Of a stretch of DNA of 64,000 nucleotides, positions 37,201 to 49,200 are shown piece after piece (within the stretch, counting starts at the first letter, position 1; every line of letters starts with the position of its first letter). The DNA is from Heligmosomoides polygyrus polygyrus (taxonomy: Eukaryota > Nematoda > Chromadorea > Rhabditida > Heligmosomidae), in the NCBI GenBank assembly GCA_947396885.1, contig OX377204.1, forward strand, positions 93,382,728-93,446,727, read 5' to 3'. The notes under the pieces are model-generated. The model was not told where the DNA came from, ran no database searches, and saw only the letters and a list, made by a program, of their open reading frames with translations. The position numbers and the translations under genes are program-made.

Positions 37201-40200
37201 GAAAGGGGCTTAACGGAACGGGTTGCGCCCTGCGTGAAAAAATCGAGTTCTGTCCTTAATGTTCCTAACTTGCCTTTGTCATTTATCGATCATTCACTTA
37301 TTGCCTTCTCGAAGCATTTTTTGTCGCGAAATTCAATTCGCTCGTGTTAAATCCGAAGGTGCAGTCGCGAATATGATCTTACCCCGTTGTCCTTTATAGC
37401 ATTTAAGAATATTGTCCAAAAACTTCTAAAATTAAACGGCTAAGGGCCTGTTAATACTGCGAGACGGGAGCGACGGGAGCGATTGGTCGACTAGACAAAT
37501 CATACGTATCGATTTTAGCCGAGCGATGGCCCAGCAGAAATCGATATGCATGGTTTGCATGAGCGACCAATCGCTCCGATCGCGAAGTATGAACAGGTCC
37601 TAAGCGGAGACTCACTTAGACAGACATGCCCATCAGAAGAAGACCTAGCCAGAAAGGAACCCCAGTTGTACGTCTGAACGACGAAAATGAACACCGCTGC
37701 GAGAATCCTTCAAATGGTAGAGCAATGTGTTCCATTTTTGCAAAGTCCTTGAAGCTGTCGAAGAATCTATCCTAGTCAGAAGGGGCACTTCTCTCTGCCT
37801 GTTACAGAACAACGGCGAAAGTGAAAATGGACTATTTTACAATGTCGACACACCGAACTACCAACGAGAAGACGTTTCCTTGCCACCTTCTGGCCGGGAC
37901 AGGCCACGTTGATCGTGCTTGTTCCGCATTTCTAATGGTGCCCCCCACCCCTTCCGACTAGGATAGATCGTTTACCGAATTTGGTACACCGACAGTTCAG
38001 CATGGGATCGTTCGGTCTCAAAACTCAGCAAAAATTCTGCTTCATAGGCGCTGTGTCAGATGTTCTATTCCTTGCCTTGCAGTTTTCTTGCACTTTTCCT
38101 GCACATATGCTGCGTGAAAGGCACTGAACGATTTCGCAGTAAACTATCAGGGACCCTAACTCGGTAGGTCAAAGGGTGTTGCAAAAATGGCACATCGTTT
38201 TTTGCTATTTGATCGGTGGAGATTTTCACAGCGGGGCCATTTTCATCGTTCAGACATACGGTCGAGAGTCCCTGTTGGTAAGATTGTTGCAGCTAAGGAT
38301 AAAGCTACCAATCATGATAGAGATATAGGGGTATATGTCGCGAAAGTGAGCAGCATTGAGAGGTGAAAGCGCGCCCGATAATCAGATCGCATCGATTGGA
38401 CTAGTGTACGGCCGGTAACCTTATTGGCTACGGCATGTGTTCGGTGTGTTCTGCTGTGTGTTCTGCTTGGTTATGATTGGCTGGCGCCTCCCTTCTCCCA
38501 ATGCTGCCCTCCTTCGCGACATGTACACTTGCGGACCTAACGCAGAGCTATGGGGCCAGTTCGGTAATTACGAGTGTTGCGATGGCAGTCCTCGTATCAT
38601 GTAGTCATTTTTAGCTCTCGTTTGGATTTTTGCTTCTTATTCTGTTAATTTTTCTGTTCTCACTCTGGATTCGGAGCTTATATTGTTGTTGGTTTTTTAG
38701 TTTTTTTGCTTTTTCTCCTGTTCTCATTTTGGTTTCGAAGCCTTTTATTGTTTTTTAAACCAGTCTTTTCACGCAGGTTTATTGCAAGTCCAGAAGCCAT
38801 TATTGAATGACATTTTGGACCTAAAAATTTGCATCACTTCAGACAGCTGTGTTTATTTTATGAGCAGCGAGTACTACTTCCTGAGAACAGTAGTCAGTCA
38901 CCTGGTTTTTTCAGTGACATCGAGAAGAAGACCATGAAAGCTGGCTCGTCCATGTTCCTCAAAGCGATGAATCAAGCTAGTATGAGCGCAGGATATGGGG
39001 CATCGCTACTAGATAAGAAGGTATGTAGACGTTATATTAGACATTTGATTTCAGATTGCTTCATGTTGATTGGTTCGTTTTAGAAGCAACATGCTAGTCA
39101 TGCTCCTGCTCATGCTCCTGCTCATGCTACTGCACATGCTCCGGCACATGCACCGGCTGCGAAGCCTCCACTGAAGAATCGCATCAGTCGCCCAAATATC
39201 GTTGATGTCGGCAGTGACGGGTCAGTCCTTGTGAATACCTAGGGCTCATTTTACACTGTATTTTATAAATTTTTTTGTTGTTCTCTATACATTCTTTTTT
39301 GTTAGTGTATTTGCTCTATGGGCACGTGTAGCGCAGTCGGAGGAGGCGCGACTGTCGCGTGCACCCGATACCAGGTTCCTGGCTCGGATTTCCCGCCCAG
39401 GCCAACCAAGCCTTCCATCCCTCCGGGGTCGGTGAATTGGTACCAGACTTGTCTGGGAAGGATAAAGCGCTGACTTGTTCATCGGCTGGCCACCGCAAGT
39501 CATTGTATGGCCAAATACGCATTCATGTCGCCTCCACGACATCCCGTAGAAGTAGAATGCGCTGGCGCATCCCAGAAGGGATTGAGTAACGCCGTCCTTT
39601 ATCCTTTATCCTTTATTTGCTCTATAGGCATTCTCACGGCCGCAAAAAAATGGAAAAATGGAGAGATTCATTATATTGAGCTCTTCTTTGGCTAGTTCTT
39701 GCAAAGACATGAGGTGATTGACAGTGGAGCGTAAGTGTGCTGAGCCATTTTGTCCAGAGGCCGGATTATCAACAATTAAACTCGTGGGTATGCGGAGTAT
39801 AAGGGGTAGAGACAAGATAAGAGTCATGTAGAGATAAAGAAAGAGTCAGAGAGGCAGGCTTAATGTGGGTATCTCTACCCGCTATACCCGCTGGTTAGTC
39901 GTTGATGAATCAGGCCTCAGGTTTTTTGGAATATTGGTTTGAAAACATGATCGATGAACCATAAAGGATAGGATAAAGGATAAAGGATAAAGGACGGCGT
40001 TACTCAATCCCTTCTGGGATGCGCCAGCGCATTCTACTTCTACGAGATGTCGTGGAGGCGACATGAATGCGTATTTGGCCATACAATGACTTGCGGTGGC
40101 CAGCCGATGAACAAGTCAGCGCTTTATCCTTCCCAGACAAGTCTGGTACCAATTCACCGACCCCGGAGGGATGGAAGGCTTGGTTGGCCTGGGCGGGAGA

Positions 40201-43200
40201 TCCGAACCAGGAACCTGGTATCGGGTGCACGCGACAGTCGCACCTCCTCCGACTGCGCTACACGCGCCCATCGATGAACCATTCATCAAAATTCAATACG
40301 GGTCAAGGATTTGGGTTCGAGTCCACTATACATTGGATTTAAAAATTGGTAAAAGACAGAAAAGGTTCATTCCTTTGATTTCGCTAGTGCACAGATAATA
40401 TCCCTAACGGAATGTTCTGCTCTCGGTTTCGTTATGAGCTTTTTAACATTATGCGCTGGAAAATTACTTGGAAATCTTTTCATTTCTCTTCTTGTTCTTT
40501 GAAATCACCTGATTATGGTTATACATGTGTAACAACAATCTCTGATTTCGTTCAAGATAGAAATAAGAGTAATATGAGCATGAGGTTAGGACGGGTATTA
40601 GGTTCAAGTACGACTTAGCTGTGTTGCGAAGCGTTTGAAATTGTTTCAGCTTACAGACACCGTTCTCTGTTGGAAATTTATATTATTAAATAGTTAAAAC
40701 CCTTCAGAACATTAGTCTTTTAGCCGTAATATTAGCTTGTCCGGAAAGTTTTTAGACTAATGTCAGGGAACATTGTGTAGATAATAACTTTATTAACAAC
40801 CACTGCCATTCAACAAAATATTCGCCATTATGATCTATCATATATTGCCATCTTTCCGGAGAGAGCGAATACCACAAGCGAAGAACACCGGAGACTTGGA
40901 CAGCAAGTTGTTGACACGGATTTTGACTTTTTCCCGATTTGTGAACTCTTTTCGAGCTAAGAAAGGCTGCAGCGACTTGAAAATGTGGTGGTCACTGGGT
41001 GCATGATCAGATGAGTACGAGGGTGGGGGTGTCAGTTCAGTCCCGAGTTCCTCCAATTTCTTCTGTGTATTCTTTGGTGTGTGTGGTCTGGTGTTATCCA
41101 TGAAGATTTTTTTCTCTTCTGGGATTGCGATTACGTAGGATTTCGCTCATTTTCTCCAGATGGGCGCAGAACATGTTCGAGTCTACCATGGAATCGGTGG
41201 GAACCAATTCCCAGAATACTGGGCCGTTCATGTTTCTCCCAGAAGGAAATCAACTCCTTCTTGTCGTGATCAGGACGTTTTGGCTGTGGGGTTGGGGCAA
41301 CTCATCGACGTCCACCCACGCTTGCGAAGCACCAAATTTTCATCCATCGTGACGATCGAGTCGACCCAATCAAATGTACGGCGCCGGTTGAGAGGAGAAG
41401 TGCAGATATCAACACGCCTCCGTTTGTCCTGAGACGTCAAAGCATGTGGTACGACTCGAGGCAACTTCGCGACGTTGCCCGAGAATCGAGGGATATCGTG
41501 TAGTGTGGACCTAGGAGTATTTGTAAGGCAATTTCGCGCACAGAAAGATCGTGTCGAGCACTGCAGGTGGCGAGCGCGAGCTGTCTGCTCTGCCTGTGTG
41601 GTCGACCTGTGCGTCGGGAATCCTCGAGCGATTCGTCACCGTTGTCGAACTTGCAGCACCAATTGAAGCACGTCGCCTTAGAGGGGGCTTGCTCGTTCAC
41701 TGTCTCCTGCAGAAAGCGATGGGCCTCGTTCGCGGTTCGGTACTGTAGAAGGAGAGCTGGTCGGTAGAGCATCTTCTTGTCGTCCATCGCGAAGTCACCA
41801 CTGGGAACAGGAGACGACATGGCGCACGTGCTGCTGACAGTTACATATACAGGATATGAAACACAGTTTGCAAAAGTCCGGCCCGCTCACAACTTCAGCT
41901 GACAAAGATACGTTGTTTTGAATCTTGCCATGCAATTAGTCTGAAAACTAGCTGGACAACCTAACATAAAGCTGTAGGTTGTCTTGAATGGTCCGAACTA
42001 CTGATAAAATCGAATAGAATATGAAGCCAAATGATGAAAGTCGAGAAATGCCCTGTGAATGGACCCCATGTGAGCAGCATTTATCCTATCAAGCAAACAA
42101 GCAAAGCGACATAGTTCATCAGTCCTTGGCGCAATGGCGCAATTTCTACAGAAGCACATCCAAAAACGCCGCTCTTGTAATTTAAAATGCTGCAGAAACA
42201 TTATTTTACCACGAAATTTATGATTCTATGATACATTTTGATTTCTTTTTATTGAATTTTTGGCAGCTGTGTTTTGGTTGTCTGGCAAATATTTGAAAAT
42301 TTTACCAGAAACAGAAAAAATTTGCCCAGAATGGTAGGAAAATCACAAAACAGAAATTCCGTCCATCCTGATGTAGACCCTTATAATAAGGAAGTGAGCC
42401 TTAGGTCAATGTTTTATTCATAATTGGCTGCCATTATGCTTTATTTTCACATGGACTGGTGTATCATATCTATTTGTCCTAATTGGGAGGGGCAACCGCC
42501 AAGTGTCAGTTTCGTACGTCATTCCATGCCATACAACCATGTTCCATGAACTGAAATGGAAGCCCTTGCTTCATGGAACAGCAGCTGATGTTTTCGTAGA
42601 AACTCAAGCAAAAGATTGGGGACGCAAGTCACTATATGCACTACCCCACTCTCCGATTAGAATAGATGCTCTTTGTCTTCGTTAAGGTCAACAGGCTTCG
42701 TTCTAGTCATATTTTTGATTTAAGGGAGAACACTTGCGATCCAGAGATTGTGGTGAGTGATATGCCAGAAGCACGGACGAGTAGTCCTCAGATCACGGTG
42801 ACGTTGAAAGGCGCCAAGGAGCATATCGGAGCCAACGTCAGGAGGGCTAATCTAAAACGGAGGAAGGAGAAAGGCGATGGAGGTGAGGTTTTTAAAAAGA
42901 TGTAAACGCTGTTGTTATTGTATCCAAAATAAGTGGCCCATTTTCTAGATGCGAAGAACGGAGGTGTAACTGTTGTGCCAGAGAAACGCGGGCGAACAGT
43001 GGAAATAGACTCTGAGCACTCGGTAAGCTATCACTAAACTGTTTAAGTTAGGATTAATCGCTGATGAATATCGTCCTTATCGTTGGATCCTTGCTTTAGG
43101 ACGGTCTCGAATCGCCTTCGGTGCGTAAATGGGATGGTCAGATTAAGTTAGATGAGGAGGACACAACGGATGACGATGGTAAGCCACTGATCACGTTGAC

Positions 43201-46200
43201 CTTTTTTTAAAGTTCACGGCTTAGACTGGCGCACATCTGGATATTGCTGAGGTGAGGAATTTCAGAAGCAAAGATCGATGCCGTTCTGGCTGATGCGCGT
43301 GGTGTGTCCACGTCGATGGATGAGGATGGAGAAGTGCCTCCGACACATCAGTTAAGTCGTGGAAACAGTTGGTCCGGCTATACAAGGTCTCCAAAGCAGC
43401 AGTCACCCGGAGCCAACATGAACTACGTTCCGACTCCGTTGTCGAAGGTATGTACTTCACCGTTTCGCTTGAAATTATATTTTTCTTAATGGTCTTTAGT
43501 TAGCTAGCTGCATTATTCATCATTTATAGGAAGAAGCTGGCCTCGCATCAACGATCACCAAAATTCCTGAGCGCTGCCGCTTTTGGCCAGCATGTCGGCA
43601 AGGAGAGAACTGCTCGTATACTCATCCCACCAAGCAGTGCATGTGAGTAGACGTTTTAGCTTTGTTGCCATCACGCTCATTTTTCGATCCCTTTGTCCTC
43701 TTCTTCATTGATTCCCTTTTTTCATGCATTTTTAAACGTTAAATAAATGACGATGGTCGAAAATATTAGGCTGTAACGAATTAAATGGCACTGGCTCGCG
43801 CCATTTTTTTGGCGCGTCTTTACGCGTTTGATCAAGAACAAACCGTAACATGTGGCATATCGTTTAGAAGCGCAAACTTTGCTCTACCGCTGAGTACCAA
43901 ATTTTCTATGTAAAAGTGGGAAAACGTTAGAGTTTTATTGACTTTTTTGCAGATGGACAAAAGGGTAATCCGAGGCATTTACTTGTATGAATTCAAGCTG
44001 GGCACTACAGCTAAGGAGGCGGACGAGAAGATCAACGCCGCGTTCGGTCAAGGATGTTCCACAATTCGGACGGCGTATCGTTGGTATCAGAAGTTCCGGA
44101 ATGGAGATGAGAGCTTGGAAGAACATGAAGGTCGTGGGAAGCATAGTGATGTTGATGAGGACAAGCTGAGAGATGTGGTAGAGGAGGATCCACACAAAGG
44201 TACCAGGGAGACAGCGAAGGTTCTTGGCGTCAGTCACGACACAGCTGCCCGGCATCTGATGGAAATTGGTAAGACCAAAAAGCTGGAAAGATGGGTGCCT
44301 CACGAGCTGTCTGAGGAGCAAAGAAACCGACGATGTGAGATCTCGTCGCACTGCTTCTACGGAACGAAACGGACCCATTCCTTGATCGCATCGTAACCTG
44401 TGACGAGAAATGAATAATGTACGACAACAGGCGACGATCGGCACAGTGGGTGGACAGCGATGAGAGCCCCAAGGTTTTTGCGAAGCCGGAATTGCACCAA
44501 AAGAAAGTAATGGTGACAGTATGGTGGTGTTCGCTGGGAATTATTCACCACAGCTTCCTCCATCACGGCAGAGAAGTACTGCATTGAAATTGAAGAAATG
44601 ATGAAAAAGTTGAAGGATATCCGGCCGGCCTTGGTAAACCGAAGGCGAGTTCTCCTTCTGCACGACAATGCTCGCCCCCATGTAGCACGAATGACGTTGC
44701 AGAAATTGAATGAGCTGAGCATTGAAACTCTACCACATTCTCCGTTTTCTCCCGACCTCTCCCCAACAGACTACCATTTCTTCAAGCATCTTGGCGACTT
44801 CTTGGTAGGGAAAATATTCAAATACCAACAGGATGCCGAAAGTGCCTTCGAAGATTTCGTCAATTCCAGTACTTCTGATTTTTATGCTACTGGGATAAAA
44901 AAGCTTGTGTCACGTTGGCAACGATGTGTAGAATCAGAAGGTTTTTATTTCGATTAATAAGCTTGCCTACAAGTCGAGATATTAACTGTTTAAATTTACA
45001 GTGGTTCAGTGCCATTTATTTCGTTACAACCTAATAGATAGATTTGACCATCACTGTGTGTTAGGTTGGCCAGAAAGTCCTGGCGGTTTTGATTGGTCCA
45101 CTTCAAGCGATCATAACTCTCTTCATACTCTCCGGATTCAGTCAATATTAGCACCATTTTAATCAGCGTACTTTTTTCCAACGCCGTATTATTGACTAAT
45201 GGGATTTCATCAGCGAAAAAAATAGGTGGCTAAGATGCGAGATTTTCTAGAACGGCTGTTTTTGCGCGGCCCTGATTTACGAAGGTTCTACCAGCGAGGA
45301 GGTTCTGAAAGTGCTTAATGTCAGTTTGGGCAGTTCTGCCAGTTATAGGTGTGACCTCTTGGTGTCTAGTGGAGGATTGGATCACGGCGAAGTCTGCACT
45401 CTACCACGGGACCTTGGATAGGCGCCCATGCCGGCTAGCCGGCAGATCTATCCGCACACTACCTTTTCCGGTCGTTGCCGACAGGCTTAGAGAGGATCAA
45501 ATTCCTTACCGGCCTTTCTGCCTGACGGCTCATGACGGAGGTTCATTTACCCCCTTGGCAGGAATATTCCAGCCCTCTGTTGACCAAAGGAGACTTCTGC
45601 TTTCTGTCTTAAATTGCTTCATACCTTAGCTCACCTTAAAACCAAAGTCTTATAGTCATTTGAAAAAAGGAATGTGCTTATCGTGCTGCTCTGTAAGGCC
45701 CTGTTTATACTTCAACGCCGAGCGACGCGACGTCACGTATTGTGGCCACACTGATCGGGCGACTGATCGACCAATTTGGCAACAATGCGTGGCGTCGCGT
45801 CGCTCGGCGTCGGAAGTATAAACGGGGCCTAATGTACTGCAATACTGACTGAAGGCCATCATAATGTTGGCAGAGCGTGCCTGATAAGCAAAATTCTTCG
45901 AGAACGTCGGAGCATCTCGCCGTCGCGTGATCACCTCCTGGGACGTCGTCATAGCTGAACAACTAGACGAATCTCTACGCGCACGCCCAACGGAGTTCGC
46001 GCGTCGTTGAAGCAATATCTGGTCCCGTATTAGCAACTTGAGACATTACGAAGATGAATGGAATCACTTCTATCAAGGCCAGGTTAGCTTAACAGGTTCC
46101 ATGCTGGTATCAGCGGCCGGCTCAACCCATTATGCGGGTGAGTGCTGATCAGTACCACGAGGTGTGGATGTTGCGTTCCATCAAACAGCGCCTGTGGTGC

Positions 46201-49200
46201 AATGGCGCAGAGCATTCTCGCAGGGTCAACACGAGGTACTGGTATGAGTCCCGTCTGGCGCTAGAGTTTTGATCACAGCAAAACGTTATAACTGTTCTTC
46301 TCTCTCGTTAGCCTGGTCAGGATATCTTCACTATTAACCTCGTTGATACTTTTCCTGTTCTTATCGTTGACGTGTGGGACGCCACGCTTTACGACGATAG
46401 CGCCGAATGCTCGTCAAAATTAGGGCTTCATGAGATAAGGTACTGTGAGAGCCATGAATAATGATTAGATAGTGAATGTCCGATTTTGAGCACACACCGG
46501 TGGGCCATTGAAGTTCAAACCTGGCACGAAGCCTTAAATAATCCCAAGAACGTCGGTTTGTTGTTTCAGAAACTTCCCTCACTGTTCGTTTGGATCGCGT
46601 TGTCTGTACATCCATCCACCGTGTCGGTTCGATCGAAAGTGTATAAACCCGGGATGCCCTTATACTCATGGCAGGATCGCCGCCGCAGTGGTCACACCGG
46701 CGAGCGCTGTGATAGCACAGGTAATCGTTGATTTATTTCGAAATCTAATAAGAATTGACGTTGTCTCAGTCCTTTGTGTGCCGAACCAGGTTTGTACGAT
46801 TCATCTCTAACACTATTAGACCCCCACAGTTGATTGATTTATAGAGCTGTCTCGGCTGCGGATTGTCCCAATTTGAAGTCAAAATAAAACATCGTTCGGA
46901 ATTGCTCCTTCGACATACTTCAATAAGCACTTCAAGAACAGAAATATAACACAACGTTCGAACAAATTATTTAGTCAGATAGAGCGAAAAACTCTGTACT
47001 GAAAGTAGCATTAATGCGCAGATGAGTCATACTATCGATCGGCGCCGCTACAGAAACTATAAAATAGGGGGAGAATAGGGGGAAATTACGACACGAAAAT
47101 AGCGGAAAATACCCAGACGTCTTCTACCTGCCTAGAAACTTTAGCCCTGGGGTAATCGCGGTCGCTGAACACGAATCTGAAGTTCGTTTGTGAAGTATCG
47201 ATCGCCATAAATCGATATTGATCAAATTATGGATTTTTGTGAATGTCCTCCAGGCGGTCCGAAGCTTTACCCCTGGGGGTAGTCGGAGGACGGTCAGGAG
47301 GTACACCCGCCCACTGCTGGGGAGCGTGCGATCTTCCTCTCATCCCCCTTGCTCACCCACCCCAACCCCCTAGGCTTCACCGAAAGTCTAACAGCTGCCT
47401 TACGAAATCTTTGACATGCAAAACAAAAGTTTTCGGTCCGCAGAACAGCGGCTGTATCTCCTGATGCCACGCCTCCCAGCAGGGGCGGGTGTACCTCCTG
47501 TCGCGCTGCCGGGGTAGTCGAGGTCGCTCAACACGAATCTGAAGTCCGTTTTTGAAGCATCAATGGCCATCAATCGATATTGATCAAATTATCAGCACAG
47601 CATACAATAACGCGTTAAGCGATGATTCATACCATCGATCGGCGCCGCCACAGAAATTAGCCATAAAATAGGGGGAAAATTGGAGGGGAGGGGGTAATGG
47701 GGGAAAAGGGAAAATTACGACACGAAAATAGCGAAAAATACCCAGACGTCTTCTACCTGCCTGGGAATTTTGGCCCTGGGGCAATCGAGGTCGCTGAACA
47801 CGAACCTGATGTTTGTTTTTGAAGTATCGATCGCCGTCAATCGATATTGATGAAATTACGGTGCGGAAAAATAGCGGAAAGTACGTAGACGTCTTCTATC
47901 TGCCTGGAAACTTCAACCCTGGGGGTAGTCGAGGTCGCACAACACGAATGTGAAGTTCGTTTCTGCAGTATCGATCACCGTCAATCGATATTGATCAAAT
48001 TACGTGGCGCGAAAATAGCGGAAAATACCCAGACGTCTTCTAGTACCAGGGGATTCGGAAGACGTGCGGAATACGTCGAATGACTTGCCTGGGACTAGGA
48101 AGACGTGCCGAAGACGTCGCTCAACGTGTTTGGGGATCAAGTAGACATGCCGAAGATGTCGTCCAATGTGCCTGGGGATTCAGAAGGTGTGCCGAAGACG
48201 TTTTCCACTAAGGGTGGATCATTGGAGGGGGGGGGGGGGGGAAGGGGACCAGTACCAGTAATGGGGGACCGTTTCACTGAGGGCCTGTTCAAACTTCGCG
48301 AGAAGAGCGACAAGAGCGACAAGAGCGAGTGGAGCGGCTGGGCGACTGGGGCGACGGATGAGTGTGGTATACGTAAGTAGTTACGCATTTCACACTACAT
48401 TCGGAGTGTGGAGTACGCAATTATTTACGTACACCACACTATGTCCGTCGCCCCAGTCGCTCTTGTCGCCCTTGTCGCCTTTATCGCTCTTGTCGCGAAG
48501 TATGAACAGGCCCTAAGGGAGGACCAGTAGTGAGGAACCAATAGATCGCCCCATCATACTATACACTGTACGTACGCCGAGCCTTTTGTACTCCTAGATG
48601 GGGAAAAAGCTGTACAAGTAGAGCAGCTGGCTTGATGTGGTTGTCTAGTGATACCGCAACATCGCGCGAAGCGCGCAAGTGCGAGGCACGCCGATAGGCG
48701 TGACGGAGCACTTGTTATTTAGTGAATGACAAATGAAAAATAGTAACAGAAAACGCTGAGAGCTTCCTGGGTAATCTAATATAAGTTGTTCGTAAGGCCT
48801 GGTTTATACTTACGCCGCCACGCGGCGCGATGGTCGCCATAGATATCGATTTTTCGCGCCGCCCGGTCGATATCTATTCCAACAGTGGTGCCGCGCCGCA
48901 TAGCGGCGCAACTATAAACCAGGGCTAACACGTTCACGTAGTAAATACAGCATCAACTTAGTATCCGACTACTGTTAGGGTTTACGAAGAGAGGAACTGG
49001 AATCTGATCAGAATTGTTAGCGATTTTTGAAGGTATCCCAACCGCTGGCCACGTCCACACCTGTTCCTCCAGCAGCGGAACCGGCCAAGGTGTTGCCTGA
49101 GTGAGTTTTGCTACAGGAATTTTAGCATCCGAAAGTACAAGGTTAAAAATTATGACGTGATTTAGTGTGCCGCTGTCAGCAGAGCCGAACCCGGTACCAA

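Noticed and set aside
36822..37213. Several overlapping Ala/Pro/Arg-rich open frames on both strands
   Set aside because: They come from the GC-rich palindromic MITE C; composition, not coding, keeps them open.
39285..40398. Repeated 60-90-residue frames with shared peptides on both strands
   Set aside because: They are the SINE body read in different frames; the same peptides recur at every SINE copy.
47130..48035. CRISPR-like array in intron 16
   Set aside because: Units are long and diverged, there are no spacers of constant length, and the genome is eukaryotic.
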